DNA from: Patescibacteria group bacterium
GTDB taxonomy: Bacteria; Patescibacteriota; Microgenomatia; UBA1400; Chisholmbacteraceae
Assembly: GCA_022564195.1 (NCBI GenBank)
Contig: JADFLW010000012.1
Span: forward strand, 1 to 40,375
Length of the DNA stretch: 40,375 nt
Direction of reading: 5' to 3'
The notes below the pieces were generated by a model that made no database searches, was not told the origin of the DNA, and saw only the letters and a program-made list of their open reading frames with translations. The position numbers and the translations under genes are program-made. Shown in pieces: positions 1-8,095 of the stretch; positions within the stretch are counted from its first letter, which is position 1; each line of letters opens with the position of its first letter.

Positions 1-3000
1 GCGTAGTTGTTATCCCCACCGGCGACGTTGACAAACAGGCCGTAGTTGGTGGCGGTGCCTGCGCCGGCGGCATCGGAATCAAGATCGATGTTGATCCCGT
101 AGGTGTTGATGGTTCCTCCGGTGGCCCCCGTACGATCGACATCAAGGTTCAACCCATATCCCGTATCGGTTCCGGTGGTGACCACCCCCGTGTCGGCGAA
201 GGTGAAGAAGCCTCCATACTCGGTAGCTCCGGTCGTGGAGGTAGAGGAGAAGTCAAAGTCTAAAAGCGCATCGGGAGTGGTGTCGCCGATGCCGACATTG
301 CCACCCGTGAAGAAGAAGGCATCGTTGGTGTTAAAGCCAAAGTCGGCGGTGTCGGAGTCTGTGGCTTCAAATCTTAAGGTCGGATTGGCGGATTGGTCAC
401 CACCGAAGAGGAAGATGCCATCGCTTTCATCGATGGAGAAGATGGAGGAGGCGAGGCTTGTCCCGCCGATTGCAAGATCATCCGTTGCATCGGTGGGGTA
501 GATGATGGTCGTTCCATCTGTCCAGAGGCCTCCGCCTCCACCGGTGGCAGCATCATAGGCGTCGTTGATGGCATCCACGATCCCGACGTTGGAGTTGGGG
601 AGGGTGGTATCAACATCGCTGAGTTGAATGTTCGTAACCTGGGCATCGTCGAAGATGATGTCATCTGCCCCTGTGAGTGCTAAGTCTTGAGAAGCTCCAG
701 CAGTCACTGTCAGAGTACCACCGGCAGGGCCAGTGATGCTTGCGCCACCATCAGCGTCGACAAATGTAAGGTCTCCAACAGAAGAGATCTGCAAGGAATC
801 CGTACCATCTCCTACCTCTAGTCTTGAAGATGGGGAATTGTCGCCAATCCCGACAAGCCCACCGCTTGTAATTGTGATTCTGTCACCGCCTGCCACTCTT
901 AAACGCAGGTCGTCACTTCCAGTAGAAATCAGGTCTGCTGCTATTCCGCTATCAGCAGCATTCCTGAAAGCGAGCACTTGGTTGTTATCAATGTGAATAT
1001 CTCCGCCAGATACATGCAGAGCAGCCTGGGGACTCGTTGTCCCGATACCGACTCGTTCGTTTGTAGTGTCAATGTTAAGAATGGGAGTACCCCCACCGGC
1101 ATCTAAGAATTGGAAGCCCGTAGTCGAATCGACAGTATTCTGGAAAGTTAAAAGGTCGCTGGTGGTGTTGAAGCTGATGGTTGAATCATCACCGTCTAAG
1201 CCAATGTTTAAGCTCCCTGGACCAAGGTAGAGATCTCTCCATCTCAGGGTAGAGGAGCCCAAATCATAGGTATCGTCGGCATTCGGCCCGACATGGCCTG
1301 CTACCTGAAGGGTAAAGGACGATGGACTCGCCGTCCCAATGCCGAGGCGATTGTTCGTGTCATCCCAGAAGAAGTTGGCGTTGTCTTCGGCAAGATTACC
1401 CGATGAGTCGGCAAAAACAACCGAGCCTTGGGTGAAGTTGGGAGTTATCGTACCGCTGACATTTCCGTATATTGTGCCGTCGACTTCAAGGTCGTTTTGA
1501 ATATAGACATCATTTGCACCGACGTTGTTGAGGGTTCCACCCGATCCCACATGAAGCAGGGCGCCCGGACTCGTGGTGCCCAGACCAACATTGCCGGTAG
1601 TGTAGAGGTTGTCGGTGTAGGTCGAAGCCCAATATCGGGAGGCGGAGCCGAGATCGTAGGTGCTATCCGTTGATGGGACAAGGTTGGAGCTGATGTCGGA
1701 GAATGTCGCGGACCCTTTGATCAGCAGCTCATCGGTGACGGTGAGGTCGTCCTTGATGTCAGCATCGTAGACGTAGAGGTTGGCAAAGGCAAGCTTTTCC
1801 ATGCCGAGGGAGCCTTGGGCATCGGTGATGGGGTAGAGGTGACTGGTTGGGTCTGTCTGGATCGAGCCGTCGGCCAAGACGAGATTTTCCCGATGGAAGA
1901 CTATGGCGGTTTCGCCTTCTGTCAATTGTGCGTCGTCGAAGAAGATTGTACCTCCTTGGTAGTCGATGATTTCAAAGAAGGGATACTTTCCCAGTGCGGC
2001 GTTGGTATAGACGAACTCGTAGCGTTGCCAGTCGGAATATTGGTTTGAACTGGTTGGGAGGGGAAGGTCTTCGAATTTGTCGGCTGAATAGCTTGACCAG
2101 TTGGCGGCTCCATAGTTGGGGTCATCGGGGGAGGCTGTCCCGATAAAGCCTATCCGCAGTTTTGGGGAACCGATGATGTCTTTTGTTCTTATATATATAC
2201 TTAAGTGATAGTTTGTTCCATTCTTGGTGGTGGATGTGGCTTGAGCAAAGCCGAGGTTCATCTTCGGGCAGACCGCTGCGTCTTTGACGGCACAGAGGGC
2301 GCGGTCTTCGAGTTTTACTGCCAAGGTGCCTCTTCTGATGCTGTCGTTTGTGACGTAGATGTTGTCTTTGTGTCCCATGTTGGTGTAGCCCCAGTACTTG
2401 GGTTGGCCGAAGTGGTTTTGGGCTGTTTTGGTATCGTCCTCTGCGGCTTCAAACGAGGCGTTTTTTATGCGGTTTTCGCTGGTTGAGGCAATCCCAGCGG
2501 CCGCGAGGATCGGGAGATCTTCTTCGCCAAGGACGAGATCTTCGGTGGGGAGGCGAGCGAGTCGGGGAAGGAGTGGTTCGATGAGGCTCACGAGGTGTTT
2601 CGCGGTTAGGTCTCTGAGGTCGTTTTTAAACTGGCCCCCGAACTGAAAGAGCACTGCAGAGACGAGGATTACGCTTAAGACCGCTGCGGCGACTCTGCGT
2701 ACTCTTACCTCGGGTTTGGTTGGCGGTTTTTGCTGGGTCTTTTGCGCTTCTGCTCCTGCCTGTTGGGCCAATGTTTTTTTGATTTGGGCTCTGTTGAGCC
2801 CTTGGTGGTCGAGCTCGTTGATGGTTCTGAGGGTTTCAAGTACTGATTGGGGAAAATGGCCTTCGACCTTGCCGTTGGTGGGGTTGGTTTGGCGTTTGGC
2901 GTTGGGTAAAAGACCCAACTTGATGAAGTATCGGAGGCGGTGGTATGGATCGCCACGACCAAGATCGATGCCTTCTGTTTGGGCAAGGCTGATAATCTCA

Positions 3001-3029
3001 GAGATGGGCAGCAGTCTCTGCGATTCCAT
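1..3029 (-). CDS. Large fibre/adhesin-like surface protein with N-terminal MerR-like domain (partial, 3' end outside window)
   Basis: One open frame runs from the ATG at 3029 to the left edge without a stop, giving 1009 visible residues; the C-terminus is missing. Residues about 7-60 resemble a MerR-type winged helix (GRGDPYHRLRYFIKLGLLP). A basic stretch and one membrane helix follow at about 111-131. Residues about 190-370 look like a carbohydrate-binding jelly-roll (NASFE at the start, FFDDAQL at the end). The rest is low-complexity Gly/Asp/Thr repeat with at least five G-[IL]-G-x-x-[ST]-P units near residues 480, 560, 660, 725 and 913, and two DLGS...RW units. Such repeats are known from phage tail-fibre and S74-type proteins; no S74 peptidase is visible here. 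The same frame stays open upstream of the ATG to about 3270, so a non-ATG start further upstream is possible. Likely cell-surface, anchored by the helix. Function is inferred. Confidence 0.8.
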   Translation of the reverse strand, partial: MESQRLLPISEIISLAQTEGIDLGRGDPYHRLRYFIKLGLLPNAKRQTNPTNGKVEGHFPQSVLETLRTINELDHQGLNRAQIKKTLAQQAGAEAQKTQQKPPTKPEVRVRRVAAAVLSVILVSAVLFQFGGQFKNDLRDLTAKHLVSLIEPLLPRLARLPTEDLVLGEEDLPILAAAGIASTSENRIKNASFEAAEDDTKTAQNHFGQPKYWGYTNMGHKDNIYVTNDSIRRGTLAVKLEDRALCAVKDAAVCPKMNLGFAQATSTTKNGTNYHLSIYIRTKDIIGSPKLRIGFIGTASPDDPNYGAANWSSYSADKFEDLPLPTSSNQYSDWQRYEFVYTNAALGKYPFFEIIDYQGGTIFFDDAQLTEGETAIVFHRENLVLADGSIQTDPTSHLYPITDAQGSLGMEKLAFANLYVYDADIKDDLTVTDELLIKGSATFSDISSNLVPSTDSTYDLGSASRYWASTYTDNLYTTGNVGLGTTSPGALLHVGSGGTLNNVGANDVYIQNDLEVDGTIYGNVSGTITPNFTQGSVVFADSSGNLAEDNANFFWDDTNNRLGIGTASPSSFTLQVAGHVGPNADDTYDLGSSTLRWRDLYLGPGSLNIGLDGDDSTISFNTTSDLLTFQNTVDSTTGFQFLDAGGGTPILNIDTTNERVGIGTTSPQAALHVSGGDIHIDNNQVLAFRNAADSGIAADLISTGSDDLRLRVAGGDRITITSGGLVGIGDNSPSSRLEVGDGTDSLQISSVGDLTFVDADGGASITGPAGGTLTVTAGASQDLALTGADDIIFDDAQVTNIQLSDVDTTLPNSNVGIVDAINDAYDAATGGGGGLWTDGTTIIYPTDATDDLAIGGTSLASSIFSIDESDGIFLFGGDQSANPTLRFEATDSDTADFGFNTNDAFFFTGGNVGIGDTTPDALLDFDFSSTSTTGATEYGGFFTFADTGVVTTGTDTGYGLNLDVDRTGATGGTINTYGINIDLDSDAAGAGTATNYGLFVNVAGGDNNY

Positions 3030-3150
3030 TGGGCGGACTTTTTGTTTCTCCGGTGTTAACCGGGATTGACTTGGGGGATGGTTTCTGCTAGCATTTTTGC
3101 GGCATAACGAGGCGTAATCGTCCCCCAAGACTTTTGCTGCATCGTTATGC

Positions 3151-3278
3151 TTTTTTGTTTTTCTTCGTTTTTTTCGAGTCTCGTTTCGCTCTTCCGTCGC
3201 GGGAATGTATGCGTTGCGATGTATCGAGCCTTTTTGCTTCGCTTTCCCGTTACGGGAAACCCGTACTTACTCTATTAA
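3151..3278. repeat. Dispersed palindrome-rich repeat, copy 1
   Basis: About 128 bp that recur with few changes at about 4120-4248. The repeat contains the near-palindrome TTTCCCGTTACGGGAAA. On the minus strand it starts with TTGACA and TAATAG boxes that could serve as the promoter of the fibre gene. The interval 3030-3404 holds this repeat and otherwise only the fibre gene's upstream sequence. Confidence 0.75.
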
Positions 3279-3404
3279 GAAGCAACTGACTACCGCTTGT
3301 CAACTAGCAGTTTTTTAGGGATGTAAAAGTGGGGGAGATTAGTGTTCAAAAATTGAAGAATGGTAAATACTGCTTTGTCTGTGATGAAAGTGGGGAATTC
3401 GCTC

Positions 3405-3584
3405 CTAGCTTTTCTTTTTTGATTTGTAGGGAGCGAATTGGCGTTCTTCGGCCTTCTTTTTTGCACGGCAAATTGGGCAGATGACAGGCTTTTGGAGGCT
3501 TTTTTCTTTGTAGAATTCTTGCTCGCCTTCGGTCCAGACAAATTCGTTTCCGCACTCGCGGCAAGTGATGGTGAGTTCAGGCAT
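3405..3584 (-). CDS. Small zinc-ribbon protein (zf-trcl-like)
   Basis: A 59-residue protein with two Cys pairs, CRECG near residue 8 and CPIC near residue 36, separated by the segment EFVWTEGEQEFYKEK. This arrangement matches the small 'probable zinc-binding domain' family (zf-trcl), whose members share the GEQEFY core; the molecular role of that family is not known to me. The C-terminus is very basic (KSKKKS), which would suit nucleic-acid contact. I chose the ATG at 3584 because longer readings of the frame run into the tRNA-Ala gene; an AGAAGAA stretch upstream is at best a weak ribosome site. It lies directly downstream of that tRNA on the same strand. Confidence 0.75.
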   Translation of the reverse strand: MPELTITCRECGNEFVWTEGEQEFYKEKSLQKPVICPICRAKKKAEERQFAPYKSKKKS

Positions 3585-3596
3585 AGGTTTCTTCTG

Positions 3597-3670
3597 TGGA
3601 CCCGAGGGGATTCGAACCCCTGACCTTCTGCATGCCATGCAGACGCGCTAGCCAACTGCGCCACGGGCCC
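3597..3670 (-). tRNA. tRNA-Ala (anticodon GGC)
   Basis: Full cloverleaf on the minus strand. The acceptor stem GGGCCCG/CGGGTCC contains the G3:U70 pair that marks alanine tRNAs. The anticodon loop ATGGCAT gives GGC. T-loop TTCGAAT and discriminator A. The 3' CCA is not encoded. Confidence 0.96.
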
Positions 3671-3716
3671 GCGTATAGCTCACTTCGCTCCCACGCGGTG
3701 AACCTTCGTTTGCTTG

Positions 3717-3788
3717 CCCCGTATAGGAGCCCGAATTGCGAAACGGCTGAATAAGCAGTATGCGCAAATTCGAGCGGATTGTACGGGG
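3717..3788. repeat. Fold-back element with CCCCGTA/TACGGGG ends between two tRNA-Ala genes
   Basis: The 72-bp segment begins with CCCCGTA and ends with its inverse TACGGGG; inner arms (GCCCGAATTGCG against TGCGCAAATTCGAGC) are imperfect. Its right end abuts the 3' end of the next tRNA. A shorter element with the same ends lies at 24813-24845. Confidence 0.6.
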
Positions 3789-3862
3789 TGGACTCGACCG
3801 GATTCGAACCGGTGACCTCTGCAATGCGAATGCAGCGCTCTAGCCAACTGAGCTACGAGCCC
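3789..3862 (-). tRNA. tRNA-Ala (anticodon CGC)
   Basis: Full cloverleaf on the minus strand. The acceptor GGGCTCG/CGAGTCC has the G3:U70 alanine identity pair. The anticodon stem is CTGCA/TGCAG and the loop TTCGCAT gives CGC. T-arm ACCGG-TTCGAAT-CCGGT. CCA is not encoded. Confidence 0.96.
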
Positions 3863-3892
3863 AATTTTTACGGACCGAACAACAGTGCCCTG

Positions 3893-3904
3893 CCTGCCGG
3901 CAGG
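3893..3904. repeat. CCTGCCGGCAGG palindrome, copy 1
   Basis: Perfect 12-bp palindrome, also present at 24620-24631 and 35228-35239, each time next to tRNA genes or in a gene-free stretch. The surrounding 3863-4044 region shows no convincing gene. Confidence 0.7.
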
Positions 3905-4044
3905 TCTTCTACCTGCTTGTCCCGTTGAATTTCTGAATACGAAGGCTCCAGCCGAGCAAATCAAAAATTCTTTACGGGAAGCTACTGGCCCTCGTGAAGG
4001 ATATTTTATCACACATAACCTCATACGTTAGGGAGTGAAGTTGG

Positions 4045-4248
4045 TTGGCGTTGGGAAGGAGGCCCAACTTGATGAAGTATCGGAGGCGGTGGTATGGGTT
4101 GCCACGACCAAGATCGATGCCTTTTTGTTTTTCTTCGTTTTTTTCGAGTCTCGTTTCGCTCTCCCGTCGCGGGAATGTATGCGTTGCGATGTATAGGGCC
4201 TTTTTTCTTCGCTTTCCCGTTACGGGAAACCCATTCTATCTCTATTAA
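4045..4248 (-). pseudogene. Deletion-derivative copy of the fibre gene 5' end plus upstream repeat
   Basis: Positions 4045-4120 repeat 2896-2972, coding for most of the MerR-like domain (GIDLGRGNPYHRLRYFIKLG). They are fused directly to a copy of 3151-3278. Order and orientation match the left copy, but about 178 bp containing the start codon of the fibre gene are absent. The frame through the HTH-like part opens after a TAG near the promoter side with no good start codon and ends shortly after PNANQLHSL. I read it as a non-functional duplicate. Confidence 0.65.
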
Positions 4249-4520
4249 AACGGAAGTTTGCCTCGCTTGTCAAGCAGAGGCCCTTCTTCAGTGCTAAAGT
4301 ACGAATGGAGTATCTCGGTTGTCATTGGTCCACTTTTGGTGATAGCATTTGTTTTCACAGATGATACAAGATTTTGAATTATAGTTAAGGCTTTAGCCAA
4401 ATTCACCCTAATTTGCTTGCACTTTCTCCCTCTGGTGTTGTAGAGCAGCCTAGTACGGTACTCGGAGATTTTCCTTCTACATTCCTTAATCCAGATCGAC
4501 GGCCGTCCACTTGAATTCAT
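4245..4520 (-). CDS. Possible small ORF starting in a palindromic repeat
   Basis: A 91-residue frame (MNSSGRPSIWIKE...) whose first residues are the translation of the nested palindrome at 4491-4523. The protein is basic with no recognisable motif, and no ribosome site is visible. It could be a small gene that recruited the repeat as its start, or chance. No other gene candidate occupies 4249-4599. Confidence 0.22.
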   Translation of the reverse strand: MNSSGRPSIWIKECRRKISEYRTRLLYNTRGRKCKQIRVNLAKALTIIQNLVSSVKTNAITKSGPMTTEILHSYFSTEEGPLLDKRGKLPF

Positions 4521-4523
4521 GAT
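4491..4523 (+). repeat. Nested palindromic element, copy A
   Basis: Contains the perfect palindrome GACGGCCGTC (4498-4507) followed by CACTTGAATTCATGATT. The left arm is shortened relative to copies at 10107-10150 and 25969-26012. Same orientation as copy B at 5336-5375; the two bracket the PaaX/Cas2-like gene. Confidence 0.8.
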
Positions 4524-4599
4524 TTGATGGGATATACTTTTTATATAAGCAAGCTGTTTATTACAGACAGGTGTTCATTCAGTTATCCGTTCTTCTCAT

Positions 4600-5340
4600 A
4601 TGGCACAAGATGAGCGCAAACTTCGAATAAGCGACCTCATCCTTAGAGCATTGGTTGTTGGGTTGCGGACGTTGGGGGAGATTGACTCAGTTTTGACCAA
4701 TCCATATCAATACACGCACAGCCTTCCCTACGGAGAGACCGTTATTACTGGGGCTGTCCAGCGATTGGTACGCACCGGCGATTTATCTCGGGATGGAAAG
4801 GGAAGGGAAGCGATATATCGCTTGACGGAGAAGGGTGAGCAGCGGGTACGCGGGAGGATCTCGAGGTTTTTGGTTGATCCCGTGCCATGGGATGGACGAT
4901 GGCGGATGGTCGTTTACGATATCGAAGAGAGCGAACGATTGAGCAGAAACCGCCTGCGCCGATTCTTGAAGTCAGTCGGATTTGGTATGCTCCAGCAGTC
5001 GATTTGGGTTTCTCCCTATCCGGTTCGAGCTATTCTGGAGGAGTTTCTCGAGGAGAGTGGTATGAAGGATGTCGTTTTAGTGGTTGAGGCAGATTACGTT
5101 GGGGGTTGGGGTCATCGGGAGCTTGCTTCGCGAGTTTGGAAGTTTGCTCGTATAAGAGACGAATATCTTGAATTTCGTAAGCGATGCGAGAGCGCAACGT
5201 TGGTTGATCAAAAGCTCCGTCAGCAATTCGAGTGGTTAATTGTTCATGATCCGTTTTTACCAAGTGAGCTTTTTCCACTCGAAGAACTCCGGGTAAAAGC
5301 AATGCATGCGTACCAGCGACTTCTCCAGATGAAACCATGA
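4600..5340 (+). CDS. PaaX-like winged-helix protein with Cas2-like ferredoxin-fold domain
   Basis: 246 residues. The first ~90 form a winged-helix-like region (ETVITGAVQRLVRTGDLSRD, then YRLTEKGEQRV). The core WDGRWRMVVYDI, followed by RNRLRRFLKSVGFGMLQQSI and WVSPYPV, is the hallmark of PaaX central domains, which share the ferredoxin fold with Cas2 nucleases; such proteins are often labelled 'Cas2' in patescibacterial genomes. No cas gene or CRISPR array lies nearby, so a regulator is the better reading. The gene is bracketed by copies A and B of a nested palindrome, and its stop codon lies inside copy B. No clear ribosome site precedes the ATG. The bound ligand or target is unknown. Confidence 0.75.
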   Translation: MAQDERKLRISDLILRALVVGLRTLGEIDSVLTNPYQYTHSLPYGETVITGAVQRLVRTGDLSRDGKGREAIYRLTEKGEQRVRGRISRFLVDPVPWDGRWRMVVYDIEESERLSRNRLRRFLKSVGFGMLQQSIWVSPYPVRAILEEFLEESGMKDVVLVVEADYVGGWGHRELASRVWKFARIRDEYLEFRKRCESATLVDQKLRQQFEWLIVHDPFLPSELFPLEELRVKAMHAYQRLLQMKP

Positions 5341-5375
5341 AACTGGATCGACGGCCGTCCACTTGAATTTATGAT
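5336..5375 (+). repeat. Nested palindromic element, copy B
   Basis: Core palindrome GACGGCCGTC at 5350-5359 with partly matching outer arms (ATGAA... and ...TTTAT). It supplies the stop codon of the upstream PaaX/Cas2-like gene. Confidence 0.8.
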
Positions 5376-5397
5376 ATTAGGTTTTGCGTTTACTTGT

Positions 5398-5426
5398 TTG
5401 CGTGGAATTTCTCTGGTGTGTAGAAT
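5398..5426 (+). promoter_or_regulatory. Candidate leuS promoter
   Basis: TTGCGT (5398-5403), a 17-base spacer and TAGAAT (5421-5426). It would give a leader of roughly 45-50 bases with a GAGGAAGAGGG ribosome site before the leuS ATG. Confidence 0.5.
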
Positions 5427-5479
5427 AAAGAGAAGTAAGAGTAGGAGCTAGAGCAAGGAATAATGAGGAAGAGGGTGTC

Positions 5480-8071
5480 ATGAGTATCTACGACCATCGG
5501 GCTATCGAGCAAAAGTGGCAGAAGAAATGGAGAACGGCGGGAATCTATCAACCGAATCTTTCCAGCGCGAGAAAACCGTTTTATAACCTCATGATGTTTC
5601 CGTACCCCTCGGCAGAGGGACTGCATGTAGGGAACGTGTACGCGTTCACTGGCGCTGATGTCTACGGGCGGTTCCAGCGGATGCAGGGAAAGGACGTGTT
5701 TCAACCGATTGGTTTAGATGGGTTTGGTATTCACTCAGAGAATTATTCCATCAAGATCGGAAAGCACCCGGCCCAGCAAGCCAAGATCAGCGAGAAGCGT
5801 TTTTACAAGCAGCTTTCCGAGATTGGGAATGGATTTTCCTGGGATCAGAGGCTTGAGACCTATGATCCCGACTACTATCGCTGGACGCAGTGGATCTTCG
5901 TCCAGATGTTCAAGCGTGGATTAGCCTATAGAAAGAAAGCCTCGGTGAACTGGTGCCCCTCTTGCAAGACGGTGCTTGCCGATGAACAGGTGGAAGGAGG
6001 CGTGTGTGAGCGGTGCAAGACTCCAACAGAGAGGCGGGCAACAGAGCAATGGTTTTTCAAGATTACGGAGTATGCTGATCGTTTGCTTGCCAACATCGAG
6101 AAGATCGATTGGCCTGAGAAGATAAAGACGGCGCAGCGGAATTGGATTGGGCGCAGCGAGGGCGCGGAGATTGATTGGGAAATTGTTGGAAGTAAGAGGC
6201 TTAAAGGAAGGAGGGTAACTACTTTTACAACACGCCTAGATACGATTTTTGGTGCTACTTTTTTGGTGTTATCTCCAGAACATCCGATTGTAGGTGACTT
6301 GATTTCTGGCTCGGAGGCTCATAATTACGTTCAAAGAGCGTTGTTAAAAACTGAACAACAGAGAAAAGTTGGAGAAAAGGAGAAAACTGGAGTTCCTACG
6401 GCGTATGAGGTACGACACCCTCTAACAGGAAAGTGTATACCAATTTGGATTGCAGATTTTGTGTTGATGGAGTATGGAACTGGGGCGATAGTGGGCGTTC
6501 CAGCGCATGACCAGCGGGATTTTGATTTTGCAATTGAGCATAAACTTTCAATTAAGCAGGTCGTTTTGTGCAATCCTCAGAATTTATACAAGAAGCCTTG
6601 GAAAGCATTCGATGTTAATAAAAGACTTACTGATGAGGAGAAATGTTGGGAGATAAATAAAGAGGTTCGGGAAGGAAAGATGGCTTACGAAGGCTATGGA
6701 ACTTTGGTTAGTTCTGAAGATTTCGATGGGCTTTCTTCTGAAGAGGCGATCGGAAAGATTCTTCTGGCTTTGGAAAAGAAGAGATTGGGGAGGAAGAGGG
6801 TCTCGTATCACCTCCGCGATTGGTTGATCTCAAGGCAGCGATACTGGGGTCCTCCGATTCCGATGATCCATTGCGATGAGTGCGGATGGCAAGCAGTGCC
6901 TGAAGAAGAGTTGCCGGTGATTTTGCCCAATGTCGATGATTGGCAGCCGACAGGGGATGGGAGGAGTCCACTTGAGAAGGCTCCCAAATCTTGGTTGTAC
7001 ACAAAGTGTCCTGAATGCGGAGGGGAGGCCAAGCGCGAGACGGACGTTTCTGACACTTTTTTGGATTCGAGCTGGTATTTTCTTCGCTACCCTTCGACTC
7101 GCTCCGCTCGCTCAGGGCAAGTCCCTTTCGATCCTGAGCTTACCAAGAAATGGCTCCCTGTCAATGCCTACATCGGTGGGGCGGAGCATGCGGTGCTGCA
7201 TCTTCTGTACAGCAGGTTTGTCACGATGGCGCTTCATGATTGGGAGTACTTGGACTTCGAAGAGCCGTTTCCCTTTTTGTTTAGTCACGGATTGATTATT
7301 AAGGACGGTGTGAAGATGAGCAAGAGTCGGGGTAATATCGTCATTCCCGATGATTATATTAAAAAGTTCGGTTCTGATGCATTACGAACATATTTGATGT
7401 TCTTAGGTCCTTATGACCGGGGTGGAGACTTTCGTGATACTGGGATTGCTGGGATGTACCGGTTCCTGATGCGGGTTTGGAGGTTGTATCAGGCGTCTAG
7501 CGATCAGCGTTTAGACAAAAAGTCCAAGGTTGGAGAGAAGACGGATAAGCGACTGGTGGGGCCGTTGCACCGAACGATCAAAAAGGTCACAAATGATCTC
7601 TCAAAGTTTCGTTTCAACACCGCGATCGCTGCGATGATGGAGTTTTTGAACGTTTGGGAAGAAAGGGAAAGGCTTTCAGCTAAAGATGCAATGATATTCT
7701 TGAGGTTGCTAGCCCCATTTTCCCCACATATGACCGAAGAATTATGGCAAAAAATACAGCGTAAAGCGTCCCCAAAAAGCTACGCCACGGGGCAAGTTAG
7801 CGTCAAGCGTCATGGTTATCGTTCAATTCATCTTGAGCCGTGGCCGGAGTTTGATGAATCATTGGCGGCTTTCGAGAAAGTGGAGATCGTCGTGCAAGTC
7901 AATGGAAAACTGCGCGGGAGGATAGCAATAGCAGCTCACGAAGCGACGAAGAAGGCCAAGGTTTTAGCACTTGCTCAGAAACAACCAGGGGTCGTGAGGT
8001 TTCTTGCGGATGTAAAGGTCCGCAAGACCATTTGGGTTGCGGGAAAGTTGGTGAATTTTGTCACATTCTGA
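5480..8071 (+). CDS. leuS: Leucyl-tRNA synthetase
   Basis: 863 residues, close to the usual bacterial length. It charges tRNA-Leu with leucine in the cytoplasm. The class I HIGH motif appears as HVGN (49-52) and KMSKS is intact (612-616). A zinc-binding set lies at C159, C162, C176 and C179, and a second (CDECG, CPECG) precedes KMSKS. The CP1 editing domain is recognisable by TTRLDTI and YGTGAIVGVPAHDQRD. GAGGAAGAGGG ahead of the ATG is a good ribosome site. Oddities: residues 538-548 (PSTRSARSGQV) sit where the family normally has a short loop and are encoded by a repeat-like stretch at 7091-7121. Residues about 761-781 (KASPKSYATGQVSVKRHGYR) form another extra loop before the conserved IHLEPWPE. 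Both lie outside the catalytic motifs, so the enzyme is probably active. Confidence 0.97.
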   Translation: MSIYDHRAIEQKWQKKWRTAGIYQPNLSSARKPFYNLMMFPYPSAEGLHVGNVYAFTGADVYGRFQRMQGKDVFQPIGLDGFGIHSENYSIKIGKHPAQQAKISEKRFYKQLSEIGNGFSWDQRLETYDPDYYRWTQWIFVQMFKRGLAYRKKASVNWCPSCKTVLADEQVEGGVCERCKTPTERRATEQWFFKITEYADRLLANIEKIDWPEKIKTAQRNWIGRSEGAEIDWEIVGSKRLKGRRVTTFTTRLDTIFGATFLVLSPEHPIVGDLISGSEAHNYVQRALLKTEQQRKVGEKEKTGVPTAYEVRHPLTGKCIPIWIADFVLMEYGTGAIVGVPAHDQRDFDFAIEHKLSIKQVVLCNPQNLYKKPWKAFDVNKRLTDEEKCWEINKEVREGKMAYEGYGTLVSSEDFDGLSSEEAIGKILLALEKKRLGRKRVSYHLRDWLISRQRYWGPPIPMIHCDECGWQAVPEEELPVILPNVDDWQPTGDGRSPLEKAPKSWLYTKCPECGGEAKRETDVSDTFLDSSWYFLRYPSTRSARSGQVPFDPELTKKWLPVNAYIGGAEHAVLHLLYSRFVTMALHDWEYLDFEEPFPFLFSHGLIIKDGVKMSKSRGNIVIPDDYIKKFGSDALRTYLMFLGPYDRGGDFRDTGIAGMYRFLMRVWRLYQASSDQRLDKKSKVGEKTDKRLVGPLHRTIKKVTNDLSKFRFNTAIAAMMEFLNVWEERERLSAKDAMIFLRLLAPFSPHMTEELWQKIQRKASPKSYATGQVSVKRHGYRSIHLEPWPEFDESLAAFEKVEIVVQVNGKLRGRIAIAAHEATKKAKVLALAQKQPGVVRFLADVKVRKTIWVAGKLVNFVTF

Positions 8072-8095
8072 TATATTTGATCTGATAGTCTGTCT

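Noticed and set aside
103-996. Several plus- and minus-strand open frames of 80-130 codons
   Set aside because: They are other-frame readings of the GC-rich repetitive fibre gene, full of Pro/Ser/Thr runs, and lie inside a single long minus-strand frame that reads as real protein.
3290-3664. Minus-strand 124-codon frame over the zinc-ribbon gene and tRNA-Ala
   Set aside because: Its N-terminal part translates the tRNA gene; the zinc-ribbon frame in the same stretch has a recognisable family pattern.
3680-4024. Minus-strand 114-codon frame
   Set aside because: It runs across a tRNA gene and repeats; composition is not protein-like.
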